Source of the DNA: Deltaproteobacteria bacterium
Lineage (GTDB): Bacteria; Desulfobacterota; Desulfobacteria; Desulfobacterales; UBA11574
Direction of reading: 5' to 3'
Assembly (NCBI GenBank): GCA_019314155.1
Contig: JAFCZV010000210.1
Location: forward strand, 1 to 5,492
DNA: 5,492 nt
Below, piece by piece: positions 1 to 5,492 of the stretch. The translations under genes were made by a program, and so were the position numbers. Each line of letters starts with the position of its first letter. Position 1 is the first letter of the stretch. The notes below the pieces were generated by a model. That model was given only the letters and a program-made list of their open reading frames with translations. It was not told the DNA's origin and did not search any database.

Positions 1-18
1 AGAGGAGAAAGCAGCTTA

Positions 19-363
19 ATGGAAAATCCGACAGATTATGTCATTCGATTTATCTTAGATACAAACTGGCAAAATATCCCTACCGATGTTCAGCATCAAT
101 CCAAACGCTGCCTGTTGGACACCTTGGGAGCGTTGCTGGCCGGTACTAAAACCCCTGTTGGGAGGCTCATGGCCGGGATTGCAACAGCACAGTTCAACGG
201 TAATGATGCCACCATTTTAGTCAGCGGTAGCCGGGTGTCAGTTTCAGGAGCCGCACTGGCCAACGGGTTTGCCGGAAATGCACTTGATATTGATGACGGA
301 TACCGGCTGATAAAAGGGCATCCTGGATCCTGTATACTGCCCGTGGTGCTATCTGCGGCTTGA
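19..363 (+). pseudogene. N-terminal fragment of the MmgE/PrpD gene
   Basis: This 114-residue piece holds the start of the all-helical MmgE/PrpD domain. It has the helix CLLDTLGALLAGT (residues 31-43), then a region ending in ALANGFAGNALDIDDGY, and GHPGS at 100-104. The acidic DxDD cluster and the HPG histidine belong to the family's active-site region. The fragment stops right after the LPVVLSAA helix start, where intact relatives continue for more than 300 residues. As a separate protein it would lack most of the fold and should be unstable. It has a good ribosome-binding site and may still be translated. I annotate it as part of the pseudogene and not as an independent gene. Confidence 0.7.
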
Positions 364-1166
364 TTTGTCATGCAGTTTATCCAACTTATCACACATCCGG
401 AAGCTGGGGTGCCATTTCAGGAGCGGCAGCTGCAGGGAAACTTATGGGTTTGGAAGGTAACGCTTTGCTAAACGCCATGGGTACAGCAGAATATCACGCC
501 CCCATTGCACCGATGATGAAAGGGATTGAAACGCCGTCCATGGGCAAGGACAGCATTGGCTGGGGGGCCATGGTAGCCATGATGTCTGTCCTGATGGCCG
601 CAAAGGGTTTCACCGGCATCAAACCGATTTTTGACGATACGCCGCAGCGTGAATGGGTTGAGAGCCTTGGGCATCACTATGAAATGTTGAATCTATATTT
701 CAAACCCTATGCTGTGTGTCGATGGGCTCAACCGGCGATTGCAGGCGCCTTGAAAGTCAGCAAAGACAATGAAATTATTCCCGAGGATATCGTCCGTATT
801 CAAGTCCGGACGTTCAAGGAGGCAAAATCACTCAGTGATATTCATCCCCAAAATACGGAAGAGGCTCAATATAATTTGGCTTTTCCATTGGCAGCCGCAC
901 TAATTGATGGTGAGGTAGGACCCGAACAGATACTGCCACCTCGGATATTTAGCAGTCAAATCCTGGAATTGGCTGATAAAGTGGACACCGAACCGTGGGA
1001 ACCTCCGGACAATCTTCCCTCAGATAGCGAATTAGAAGAGAAGTTTCACGAATTGGTAGACCCAATTTTGGGCATTCAGCAAACTCATCAGCTATGTTCT
1101 CTCATATGGAATCTCGATAATTGTTATAATATACAAGAGTTAATAGGATTGTGTCTAAAGAGATAA
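360..1166 (+). pseudogene. C-terminal fragment of the MmgE/PrpD gene
   Basis: This open frame begins at a TTG (360) with no ribosome-binding site of its own and encodes the middle and C-terminal parts of MmgE/PrpD. Seen: YHTSGSWGA (residues 10-18), the conserved lysine in MGKDSIGWGA (K63), KPYAVCRWAQPAI (115-127), QYNLAFPLAAALIDGEVG (170-187) and ELEEKF (223-228), which is typical of the C-terminal helical part. Between KVDTE (207-211) and WEPPDNLPSDSELEEKF, relatives normally carry 35-45 residues containing a beta-strand pair (R-V-x-I-x-x-x-D-G type). Here they are missing without a frame change. The TTG is probably just an internal leucine codon of the original gene (…GLICHAVY…), not a real start. 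The stop TAA is at 1164-1166. Confidence 0.7.
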
Positions 1167-1170
1167 TGTT

Positions 1171-1192
1171 CAGATGCTAATCTGCTCTTTTT
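1171..1192 (+). terminator. Weak intrinsic terminator candidate
   Basis: CAGAT (1171-1175) and ATCTG (1180-1184) form a 5-bp stem around the loop GCTA, followed by CTCTTTTT. The CTCTTT after the stem can also pair with AAAGAG at 1157-1162, which would lengthen the stem with an 8-nt bulge. It sits just after the stop codon of the pseudogene, where a terminator is expected. The stem is short and AT-rich, so strength is doubtful. Confidence 0.4.
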
Positions 1193-1194
1193 AA

Positions 1195-1224
1195 TTGACA
1201 TTCAATCAGTAGCACGAATAATAT
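1195..1224 (+). promoter_or_regulatory. Sigma70-type promoter for the methyltransferase genes
   Basis: A perfect -35 hexamer TTGACA (1195-1200) is followed after 18 bp by TAATAT (1219-1224), which matches 4 of 6 bases of the -10 consensus. Transcription would start near 1231, giving a very short leader before the ribosome-binding site of the next gene at 1235-1241. The position, directly after a terminator candidate and before the first intact gene, supports it as the start of the transcription unit for the genes from 1248 onward. I see no operator or riboswitch in this small gap. Confidence 0.5.
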
Positions 1225-1247
1225 TAATTCCTAAAGAGGGGTTAAAC

Positions 1248-2048
1248 ATGCTTATCATCGGAGAAAATATCAACACCAGCCGAAAGCGCATTGCCGAAGC
1301 GGTTGAGAAACAAGATGCTGAACTTATCGTTCAAGTAGCAAAAAACCAGGCAGATGCCGGTGCTGATTTCATTGACGTAAACGCCGGAACGTTTGTTGGT
1401 AGGGAAACCGAATATCTATGCTGGCTGGTAAAGACAGTTCAAGATGCCGTTGATCTGCCCCTGTGTCTGGACAGCCCCAGCCCCGAGGCGCTGTCTGAAG
1501 CGGTCAAACACCACCGGGGCGAGCCGATGATCAATTCGATTTCGCTTGAAAAAGATCGTTTCCAAGACCTTTTGCCGGTGATTACCTCACAGCCGTGTAA
1601 AGTTGTGGCCTTATGTATGGCTCAGACCTCCATGCCGACAACAGCAGATGAGAGGGTCACCGTGGCTGCGGAGCTTATTGAAAAACTCACCAGCGCCGGT
1701 ATTGCCTTAGAAGACATCTATATTGATCCGTTGGTGCAACCCATATCGGTCGACGTGAACATGGGAAACGCTGTGCTTGAGGCCATTCAACAGATTATGG
1801 AAACGTTCCCGGGAATACACACCATCTGTGGGCTTTCTAATATTTCTTATGGCTTGCCGCTCCGCAAACTTGTTAATCGTAACTTTCTGGCACTGGCGAT
1901 GGCACGCGGACTCTCGGCCGCCATTCTTGACCCTACGGATAAACGTCTCATGGCAACCCTTCTTTCCACACGGATGATTCTTGGTAAAGATGAGTACTGC
2001 GGCGACTTTATCGACGCCTATCAAAATGGCATTATTAATAAAGATTAA
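1248..2048 (+). CDS. Methyltetrahydrofolate:corrinoid methyltransferase (AcsE/MtgA type)
   Basis: This cytoplasmic enzyme of 266 residues has the pterin-binding TIM-barrel fold shared with dihydropteroate synthase. It moves methyl groups between the cobalt of a corrinoid protein and tetrahydrofolate. Seen: MLIIGENIN at the N-terminus, DFIDVNAGT (40-48), LCLDSPSPEAL (72-82), INSIS (95-99), YIDPLVQP (158-165) and GLSNISYGLPLR (195-206). D75, N96, D160 and N198 fall at, or within one residue of, the folate-binding D75, N96, D160 and N199 known from the acetogen enzyme AcsE, so it is very likely active. The length fits the family (about 260-270). The start is set by AGAGGGG at 1235-1241, 6 nt before ATG. 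Next to a corrinoid protein and MttB homologues, the inferred direction is methyl-Co(III) to H4folate, as in MtgA of glycine betaine metabolism. Exact physiological naming (MtgA, MtvA or other) is not possible from sequence alone. Confidence 0.9.
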   Translation: MLIIGENINTSRKRIAEAVEKQDAELIVQVAKNQADAGADFIDVNAGTFVGRETEYLCWLVKTVQDAVDLPLCLDSPSPEALSEAVKHHRGEPMINSISLEKDRFQDLLPVITSQPCKVVALCMAQTSMPTTADERVTVAAELIEKLTSAGIALEDIYIDPLVQPISVDVNMGNAVLEAIQQIMETFPGIHTICGLSNISYGLPLRKLVNRNFLALAMARGLSAAILDPTDKRLMATLLSTRMILGKDEYCGDFIDAYQNGIINKD

Positions 2049-2090
2049 GGCAACAACTGGGGAAAAACGAAAATAAAAGGGAGAAAACCG

Positions 2091-2726
2091 ATGAGCTACC
2101 AAACACTGTTGGATGCGGTTATCAAAGGAGATATCAAGGCTGCAACTGAGGAAACCCTTAAAGCTGTTGAAGCCGGCGAAAAGGCCCAGGACATTCTTGA
2201 TCAGGGGCTTATAGAAGCCATGAATATTGTGGGCGACAAATTTTCCAAAGGTGCCATATTTGTTCCCCAAATGCTCCGCTCCGCCAAAACCATGCAGGAA
2301 TGTGTCGAGGCGTTAAAATCGCACTTTCAGGAAAACGCCATGACAACCAAAGGTAAAATCGTTATAGGAACGGTCAAAGGCGATTTACACGACATCGGCA
2401 AAAACCTTGTGAGGATGATGCTGGAAGGCGCCGGTTTCAGTATCATTGATCTTGGAGTCGATGTTGCACCGGAAACCTTTGTTGATAAAATCAAAGAAGC
2501 CAAGGCCGATGTTCTGGGCATGTCGGCATTACTTTCCACCACAATGCCCTCCATGTCTTTGACGATCAAGGCATTGGCTGATTCAGGCCTGAGAGACGAT
2601 GTCAAAGTAATTATTGGCGGCGCACCGGTCACAAGAAAATTTGCCGAAGATATCGGGGCGGATTCTTACGCACCGGATGCCGGCTCGGCGGTCCTTGAAG
2701 CCAAAAAGCTTCTCAATATAACTTGA
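2091..2726 (+). CDS. Corrinoid (B12-binding) methyl-carrier protein, MttC/MtbC/MtgC type
   Basis: This small cytoplasmic methyl carrier of 211 residues shuttles a methyl group on its cobalt between a substrate-specific methyltransferase and the H4folate methyltransferase. Seen: a helical cap domain (about residues 4-85, with IVGDKFSKGAIFVPQMLRSA at 46-65, typical of the B12-binding-2 domain) followed by a Rossmann-like B12 domain. The latter contains GDLHDIGKNLV (97-107), where H100 is the expected lower axial cobalt ligand. It also has DLGVDV (120-125), the SALLSTTM loop (145-152) and IIGGAPVT (174-181), which are the usual cobalamin-tail contacts. Length is normal for the family. AAGGGAG at 2077-2083 lies 7 nt before the ATG. 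The gene is 42 nt after the methyltransferase gene, so the two are almost certainly cotranscribed. Partners are inferred to be the products of 1248-2048 and of one or both MttB homologues downstream. Cobalt must be kept as Co(I); the activase that would do so is not in the window. Confidence 0.93.
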   Translation: MSYQTLLDAVIKGDIKAATEETLKAVEAGEKAQDILDQGLIEAMNIVGDKFSKGAIFVPQMLRSAKTMQECVEALKSHFQENAMTTKGKIVIGTVKGDLHDIGKNLVRMMLEGAGFSIIDLGVDVAPETFVDKIKEAKADVLGMSALLSTTMPSMSLTIKALADSGLRDDVKVIIGGAPVTRKFAEDIGADSYAPDAGSAVLEAKKLLNIT

Positions 2727-2765
2727 GATGTTTGTTGCCGTTCACAGGTTCACAGGTTCAAGGTT

Positions 2766-2785
2766 CAAAGGTTTACCCACCTTTG
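2766..2785 (+). other. Perfect 7-bp hairpin in the intergenic repeat
   Basis: CAAAGGT (2766-2772) and ACCTTTG (2779-2785) are exact reverse complements around the 6-nt loop TTACCC. A further T-G wobble is possible at the base. No T-run follows, so it is not a classical terminator. It lies 39 nt after the stop codon of the corrinoid protein gene and could protect the upstream mRNA from 3' exonucleases. Confidence 0.5.
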
Positions 2786-2787
2786 GC

Positions 2788-2802
2788 GTCGCCCTAGGCG
2801 AC
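2788..2802 (+). other. Perfect 6-bp GC-rich hairpin
   Basis: GTCGCC (2788-2793) and GGCGAC (2797-2802) pair exactly around the loop CTA, only 2 nt after the preceding hairpin. It marks the centre of the surrounding repeat element. It has no T-run, so the role is more likely in mRNA stability or a protein site than in termination. Confidence 0.5.
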
Positions 2803-2905
2803 CATGGTTCAAGGTTCGGAGGTAATTAATAAGGGCAAACAGAAAAAGCAACCCAGAACTTCTGAACTCTGAACATAGAACCGATCAGTTTAGAAAGGAG
2901 ATACC

Positions 2906-4357
2906 ATGGAACCCGGTCCTATCCCTACATTTCAACCAAGGCTAAAAGTTCTTAACCGCCGGCAGGCGCTGGCGATTCACACAGCGGCTCTTGAAATTCT
3001 TGAAAAGACCGGCATAAAGATGGAACATGCCGAAAGCCTTGATATGCTTGCCGGCGCCGGCGGCAGCGTGTTTGATAAAGACTGGATACGATTGCCCGCC
3101 TATCTGGCCGAAGAAGCTATCCGATCCGCACCGCGCCAGATCGCCCTTTATGATCAGCACGGCCATAAAACCATGCCCCTGGTAGATGAAAACCCGTTTT
3201 ACGGCACAGGCTCCGATACCACCTTTACTCTCGATCTGGAAACCGGAGAGCGGCGCAGATGTGTTCTTGCAGATACCGCCAATTTTGCAAAGCTTGTGGA
3301 CGGTCTCGAAAACATTTCCTTTGCAATGTCTATGGGAAACCCGGGGGATGTTTCCAAAGTCGATTATATTTATGTTTACGCGTTTGCTGAAATGGTTAAA
3401 AATACCAACAAACCAATTGTGTTTATCGCCGACCGCGGCGAAGACATCGCCAAAATTCACGAAATTGCCTGCATGGTCGCCGGAAGCGAAGACCGGCTAC
3501 GCCAAAAACCGTTTCTTTTGAATTATTCGGAAGCCATCAGCCCGTTGCGTTTTCCCGAACATGTCATGGACAGGCTTCTTTTTTGCGCCCGCAAAGGGAT
3601 CCCTATTTGTTTCCCGTCCGGTTCAAATGCCGGCGGCGGCGCGCCGGTAACCCTTGCCGGGGCGATGGCCATGGGAATTGCTGAAAACCTGGTGGGGCTG
3701 ATTGTGCATCAGCTTGCCGCTAAAGGGGCCCCATTTCTTTTCGGCCCCAACGTCAGCGCACTTGACATGAAGTCAGCCGTTGTATCCTACGGCTGCCCTG
3801 AATGGAGCCTGACCCAGGCGGCTTTAGCGGATATGCGTGACGAAATATACGGTCTCCCCATCTGGTCCTTTGCAGGAGCATCGGATTCCAAAGTAGTGGA
3901 TGCCCAGGCCGGCGCCGAAGCCATGTTTTCAATTATTACCGCCATGCTCTCCCGTTGCAATCTTATCCATGATAACGGCTATCTCGAGTATGGCAGTACG
4001 TCCTCCCTTGAAATGGTTGCCATGGCCAATGAATTGGTTGCCATGGCGCGTTTTTTCACTCGCGGTATTCCGGTCAATGAATCCACCCTGGCTCTGGACG
4101 CACTGGAAAGGGTTAAAAATGCAGGCCCCCAAGCATTTTTTTTAATGGATGACCACACATTTGAGAACTTTGAGCAAGCGCTTTTTCTTCCCAAGCTTCT
4201 GGACCGCAGCCGCTACGATACCTGGGAAGCAGAAGGGTCAAAGGATCTTTACACACGCAGTAATGAGGAGGCCAAGCGGATTCTTGCCGAACATCAGGTA
4301 ACGCCCAAAGATGACGGCGTACTAAAGGAGATCGACGACCTTTTAAACGATTTATAA
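2906..4357 (+). CDS. MttB-superfamily corrinoid methyltransferase, non-pyrrolysine
   Basis: The product is 483 residues, normal for the trimethylamine methyltransferase (MttB) superfamily. These cytoplasmic TIM-barrel enzymes transfer a methyl group from an amine to Co(I) of a cognate corrinoid protein. Seen: the N-terminal helix ALEILEKTGIKM (28-39), APRQIALYDQHG (75-86), YGTGSD (99-104), NYSEAISPLRFPEHV (206-220), FPSGSNAGGGAPVTLAGAMAM (236-256), FAGASDSKVVDAQAGAEAMF (322-341), MDDHTFENF (414-422) and the C-terminal VTPKDDGVLKEIDDLL (465-480). The frame is open throughout with no UAG, so the pyrrolysine of true trimethylamine MttB is absent. Characterised non-Pyl relatives (MtgB, MtpB, MtcB, MtyB) demethylate quaternary amines; the substrate here is unknown. 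AAAGGAG at 2894-2900, 5 nt before ATG, fixes the start. The likely methyl acceptor is the corrinoid protein encoded at 2091-2726. No own promoter is evident in the repeat-filled gap, so it is probably read from 1195. Confidence 0.92.
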   Translation: MEPGPIPTFQPRLKVLNRRQALAIHTAALEILEKTGIKMEHAESLDMLAGAGGSVFDKDWIRLPAYLAEEAIRSAPRQIALYDQHGHKTMPLVDENPFYGTGSDTTFTLDLETGERRRCVLADTANFAKLVDGLENISFAMSMGNPGDVSKVDYIYVYAFAEMVKNTNKPIVFIADRGEDIAKIHEIACMVAGSEDRLRQKPFLLNYSEAISPLRFPEHVMDRLLFCARKGIPICFPSGSNAGGGAPVTLAGAMAMGIAENLVGLIVHQLAAKGAPFLFGPNVSALDMKSAVVSYGCPEWSLTQAALADMRDEIYGLPIWSFAGASDSKVVDAQAGAEAMFSIITAMLSRCNLIHDNGYLEYGSTSSLEMVAMANELVAMARFFTRGIPVNESTLALDALERVKNAGPQAFFLMDDHTFENFEQALFLPKLLDRSRYDTWEAEGSKDLYTRSNEEAKRILAEHQVTPKDDGVLKEIDDLLNDL

Positions 4358-4374
4358 TTAGAGGCTGTTTCAAA

Positions 4375-5492
4375 TTGCTTACTATCGATGAAATCGACAA
4401 AATCGACCGGGCCGGACGCAGAATACTAAAACGCGTAGGGGTTAAGATACTCGACCGCCACACCCTAAAGATGCTCAAGATTGCCGGAGCCAGAGTCGAT
4501 GTCAAGGCCGAACGGGTTTTTTTTTCCGGAAGGTGGCTTGACAAAATGATTGCAAAGGCCCCCAAGCAATTTACCCTCTACTCCCGCGACGGTAAAAATG
4601 ATTTACACCTTGGATCGGGTAACGTTTATTTTGGAAATGGCGGCCGGGTGTTTCAGATTCTGGATATGAGCACCGATGGTTACCGCCCGACCATCCTAAA
4701 AGACGTGGTCAACACCGCACATCTTGTCGATCGTCTCGACAACATCCGATTTTATATTATTGCCTGTCAGGCCCACGATCTGGCCCCCGAGTTCTATCAT
4801 CTGAATGATTTTTTTCATGCCTTCACCAATACCACCAAGCATGTCATGGGCGGGTGTGATACGATCGAGGGTGTTCGGCAATTGTGGCAACTGGCCACTT
4901 TCATAGCAGGCGGGGAAGAACAGCTAAAAGAACGCCCCTTTGTTTCCGTGATCACCAACCCTATAAGCCCGCTGACCTTGGATTCCAACACGCTTAAAAT
5001 ATTAGAGTTTTGTGTCTTAAACGGCATTCCGGCCACCTGCGCCCCGGCGCCCATTGCAGGAGCTACTTCCCCGGCGACCCTGGCGGGCACCCTTGCCCAG
5101 TTGCATGCGGAGGCCTTGGCAGGCGTTGCAATTGCTCAAGTATTTAGCCCAGGCGCCCGGGTGCTGTACGGTGCTGTTCCAACCGCTATGGACCTGCGTA
5201 CCATGGATCTTACCATGGGCTCGGTTGAAACCGCCATGTTGAATGCCTGTGCCGTCCATTTGGCAAAACGTTACAACCTGCCGATTTATGCATCCGCAGG
5301 AGTGACGGATGCCAAAATCCCCGACATTCAATCAGGTTTTGAAAAAGGCGTTTCTTATTTGCTGGTCGCAATGGCCGGAGCCGATTATGTTCATCTGGCC
5401 GCCGGAATGCTTGATTCCGGCAATTCGATCTCCTACGAACAATTCATCATTGACAATGAGATCCTGGGGATGGTCCATCGATTGATCAGCGG
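4375..5492 (+). CDS. Second MttB-superfamily methyltransferase, partial at window end
   Basis: An open frame of 372 codons plus two bases runs off the window, so about 90-110 C-terminal residues should be missing. It is a diverged paralogue of the protein encoded at 2906-4357. Seen: LTIDEIDKIDRAGRRILKRVGVKI (2-25), the standard family N-terminal helix; APKQFTLYSRDG (62-73); YFGNGG (85-90); ITNPISPLTLD (193-203); APAPIAGATSPATLAGTLAQ (223-242); LYGAVPTAMDLRTMDLTMGS (264-283); and ASAGVTDAKIPDIQSGFE (306-323). No in-frame stop lies in the region where Pyl enzymes carry UAG, so it is also non-Pyl. No in-frame ATG gives the complete N-terminal helix; the first is at 4471. I therefore place the start at TTG 4375, preceded by AGAGG at 4360-4364. 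The gap to the upstream stop is 17 nt, so the two genes form an operon. It may accept a different substrate or pair with the first enzyme. Confidence 0.88.
   Translation, partial: MLTIDEIDKIDRAGRRILKRVGVKILDRHTLKMLKIAGARVDVKAERVFFSGRWLDKMIAKAPKQFTLYSRDGKNDLHLGSGNVYFGNGGRVFQILDMSTDGYRPTILKDVVNTAHLVDRLDNIRFYIIACQAHDLAPEFYHLNDFFHAFTNTTKHVMGGCDTIEGVRQLWQLATFIAGGEEQLKERPFVSVITNPISPLTLDSNTLKILEFCVLNGIPATCAPAPIAGATSPATLAGTLAQLHAEALAGVAIAQVFSPGARVLYGAVPTAMDLRTMDLTMGSVETAMLNACAVHLAKRYNLPIYASAGVTDAKIPDIQSGFEKGVSYLLVAMAGADYVHLAAGMLDSGNSISYEQFIIDNEILGMVHRLIS

Larger units (their letters stand above)
19..1166 (+). pseudogene. MmgE/PrpD family gene, disrupted by internal deletions
   Basis: This is the remnant of an MmgE/PrpD-family gene, the superfamily of 2-methylcitrate dehydratase, cis-aconitate decarboxylase and iminodisuccinate epimerase. 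Seen: the N-terminal part carries the family signature DIDDG followed by GHPGS (residues 90-104). The reading frame then ends at a TGA at 361-363, and the family sequence resumes in another frame with YHTSGSWGA. The two pieces total about 383 residues, against roughly 450 usual for the family. The segment that normally links HPG...A to the H..Y H.SG.WG motif, including the GYE helix, is absent, so this is a deletion of about 75 bases with a frame change rather than a one-base error. A second in-frame loss lies near 990-1000. The start ATG at 19 follows AGAGGAG at 1-7. A TAA at 17-19 overlaps the ATG, which could be the end of an upstream gene. A functional product is unlikely. The exact former substrate cannot be assigned. 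Confidence 0.8.
2741..2882. repeat. Intergenic GTTC direct-repeat array with inverted GAAC arm
   Basis: This occupies most of the 179-base gap between the corrinoid protein and MttB genes. The left arm is a run of 7-8-nt units: TTCACAGG, TTCACAGG, TTCAAGG and TTCAAAGG (2741-2771), with two more, TTCAAGG and TTCGGAGG, at 2808-2822. The right arm (2854-2882) has GAAC at 2856, 2864, 2871 and 2878, spaced 8, 7 and 7, which is the same motif on the other strand. The whole element is therefore an imperfect inverted repeat with short tandem units in each arm. It contains no supportable gene. I recall similar GTTCA-rich palindromic elements between genes in Desulfobacterota genomes, but this was not checked. 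It could be a REP-like element that stabilises or attenuates the transcript. Confidence 0.7.

Noticed and set aside
2..19. Possible end of an upstream gene (…EEKAA, stop TAA overlapping the ATG at 19)
   Set aside because: The TAATG overlap is suggestive of coupling, but five codons that also form the ribosome-binding site cannot support a gene call.
1167..1247. Cobalamin riboswitch upstream of the B12-dependent genes
   Set aside because: The gap is about 80 bases and holds no B12-box-like motif. It is too short for the known cobalamin riboswitch fold.
1707..2270. 187-codon open frame on the - strand
   Set aside because: It lies across the end of the H4folate methyltransferase gene and the start of the corrinoid protein gene, both clear family members. 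The antisense product has no recognisable domain.
2741..2822. CRISPR array
   Set aside because: The units are only 7-8 nt, adjacent, without spacers, and have an inverted partner arm. This is not CRISPR architecture.
2803..2871. Short + strand ORF (MVQGSEVINKGK…) starting inside the repeat element
   Set aside because: It has no ribosome-binding site, is built largely from repeat units, and has only about 22 codons.
2942..3460. 172-codon open frame on the - strand
   Set aside because: It is fully inside the MttB gene at 2906-4357. The translation looks like antisense of a conserved protein, with no domain and no ribosome-binding site that I can support.
2906..4357. Pyrrolysine-containing trimethylamine methyltransferase
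   Set aside because: The frame is full length with no in-frame UAG, so it is a non-Pyl superfamily member and should not be called a trimethylamine enzyme by homology alone.
4113..4565. 150-codon open frame on the - strand across the two MttB genes
   Set aside because: It overlaps conserved coding sequence of both genes and the short operon gap. The product has no family resemblance.

Overview
The window looks like chromosomal DNA from a strictly anaerobic bacterium with a corrinoid/tetrahydrofolate one-carbon metabolism. A sulfate-reducing Desulfobacterota (Desulfobacteraceae-like) is my best guess. The reasons are the tandem MttB-family genes beside a corrinoid protein and a methyl-H4folate methyltransferase, and the GTTCA-rich palindromic intergenic repeat that I associate with that group. 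The taxonomic call is inference, since no marker gene is present. All recognisable genes lie on the + strand.

Layout. (1) Positions 19-1166 hold a decayed MmgE/PrpD-family gene. The N-terminal part (19-363) and the rest (360-1166) are in different frames. About 25 residues are missing at the frame change near 350-362. A second block of roughly 35-45 residues appears to be missing in frame near 990-1000. (2) Positions 1167-1247 carry a weak hairpin/T-run terminator candidate and a good sigma70-like promoter (TTGACA-N18-TAATAT). These separate the broken gene from the next transcription unit. (3) Positions 1248-2048 encode a methyltetrahydrofolate:corrinoid methyltransferase of the AcsE/MtgA type. 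(4) Positions 2091-2726 encode a MttC/MtbC-type corrinoid protein with the cobalt-binding DxHxxG motif. (5) Positions 2727-2905 are non-coding, with short GTTC direct repeats, two compact hairpins and an inverted set of GAAC repeats. (6) Positions 2906-4357 encode a complete MttB-superfamily methyltransferase with no in-frame UAG. (7) From 4375 to the window end there is a second, divergent MttB-superfamily gene. It starts at TTG and is cut off by the window edge.

How they work together (inferred from the families). One or both MttB-like enzymes remove a methyl group from a quaternary amine or related substrate and place it on Co(I) of the corrinoid protein. The AcsE/MtgA-like enzyme then moves it to tetrahydrofolate, giving methyl-H4folate for the Wood-Ljungdahl pathway, either oxidised to CO2 or fed to acetyl-CoA. 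Neither MttB homologue contains pyrrolysine, so both belong to the non-Pyl group whose characterised members act on glycine betaine, proline betaine, carnitine or gamma-butyrobetaine. The substrate here cannot be read from the sequence. No reductive activase (RamA-like), transporter or regulator is in the window. I see no RNA gene, insertion sequence or CRISPR array.
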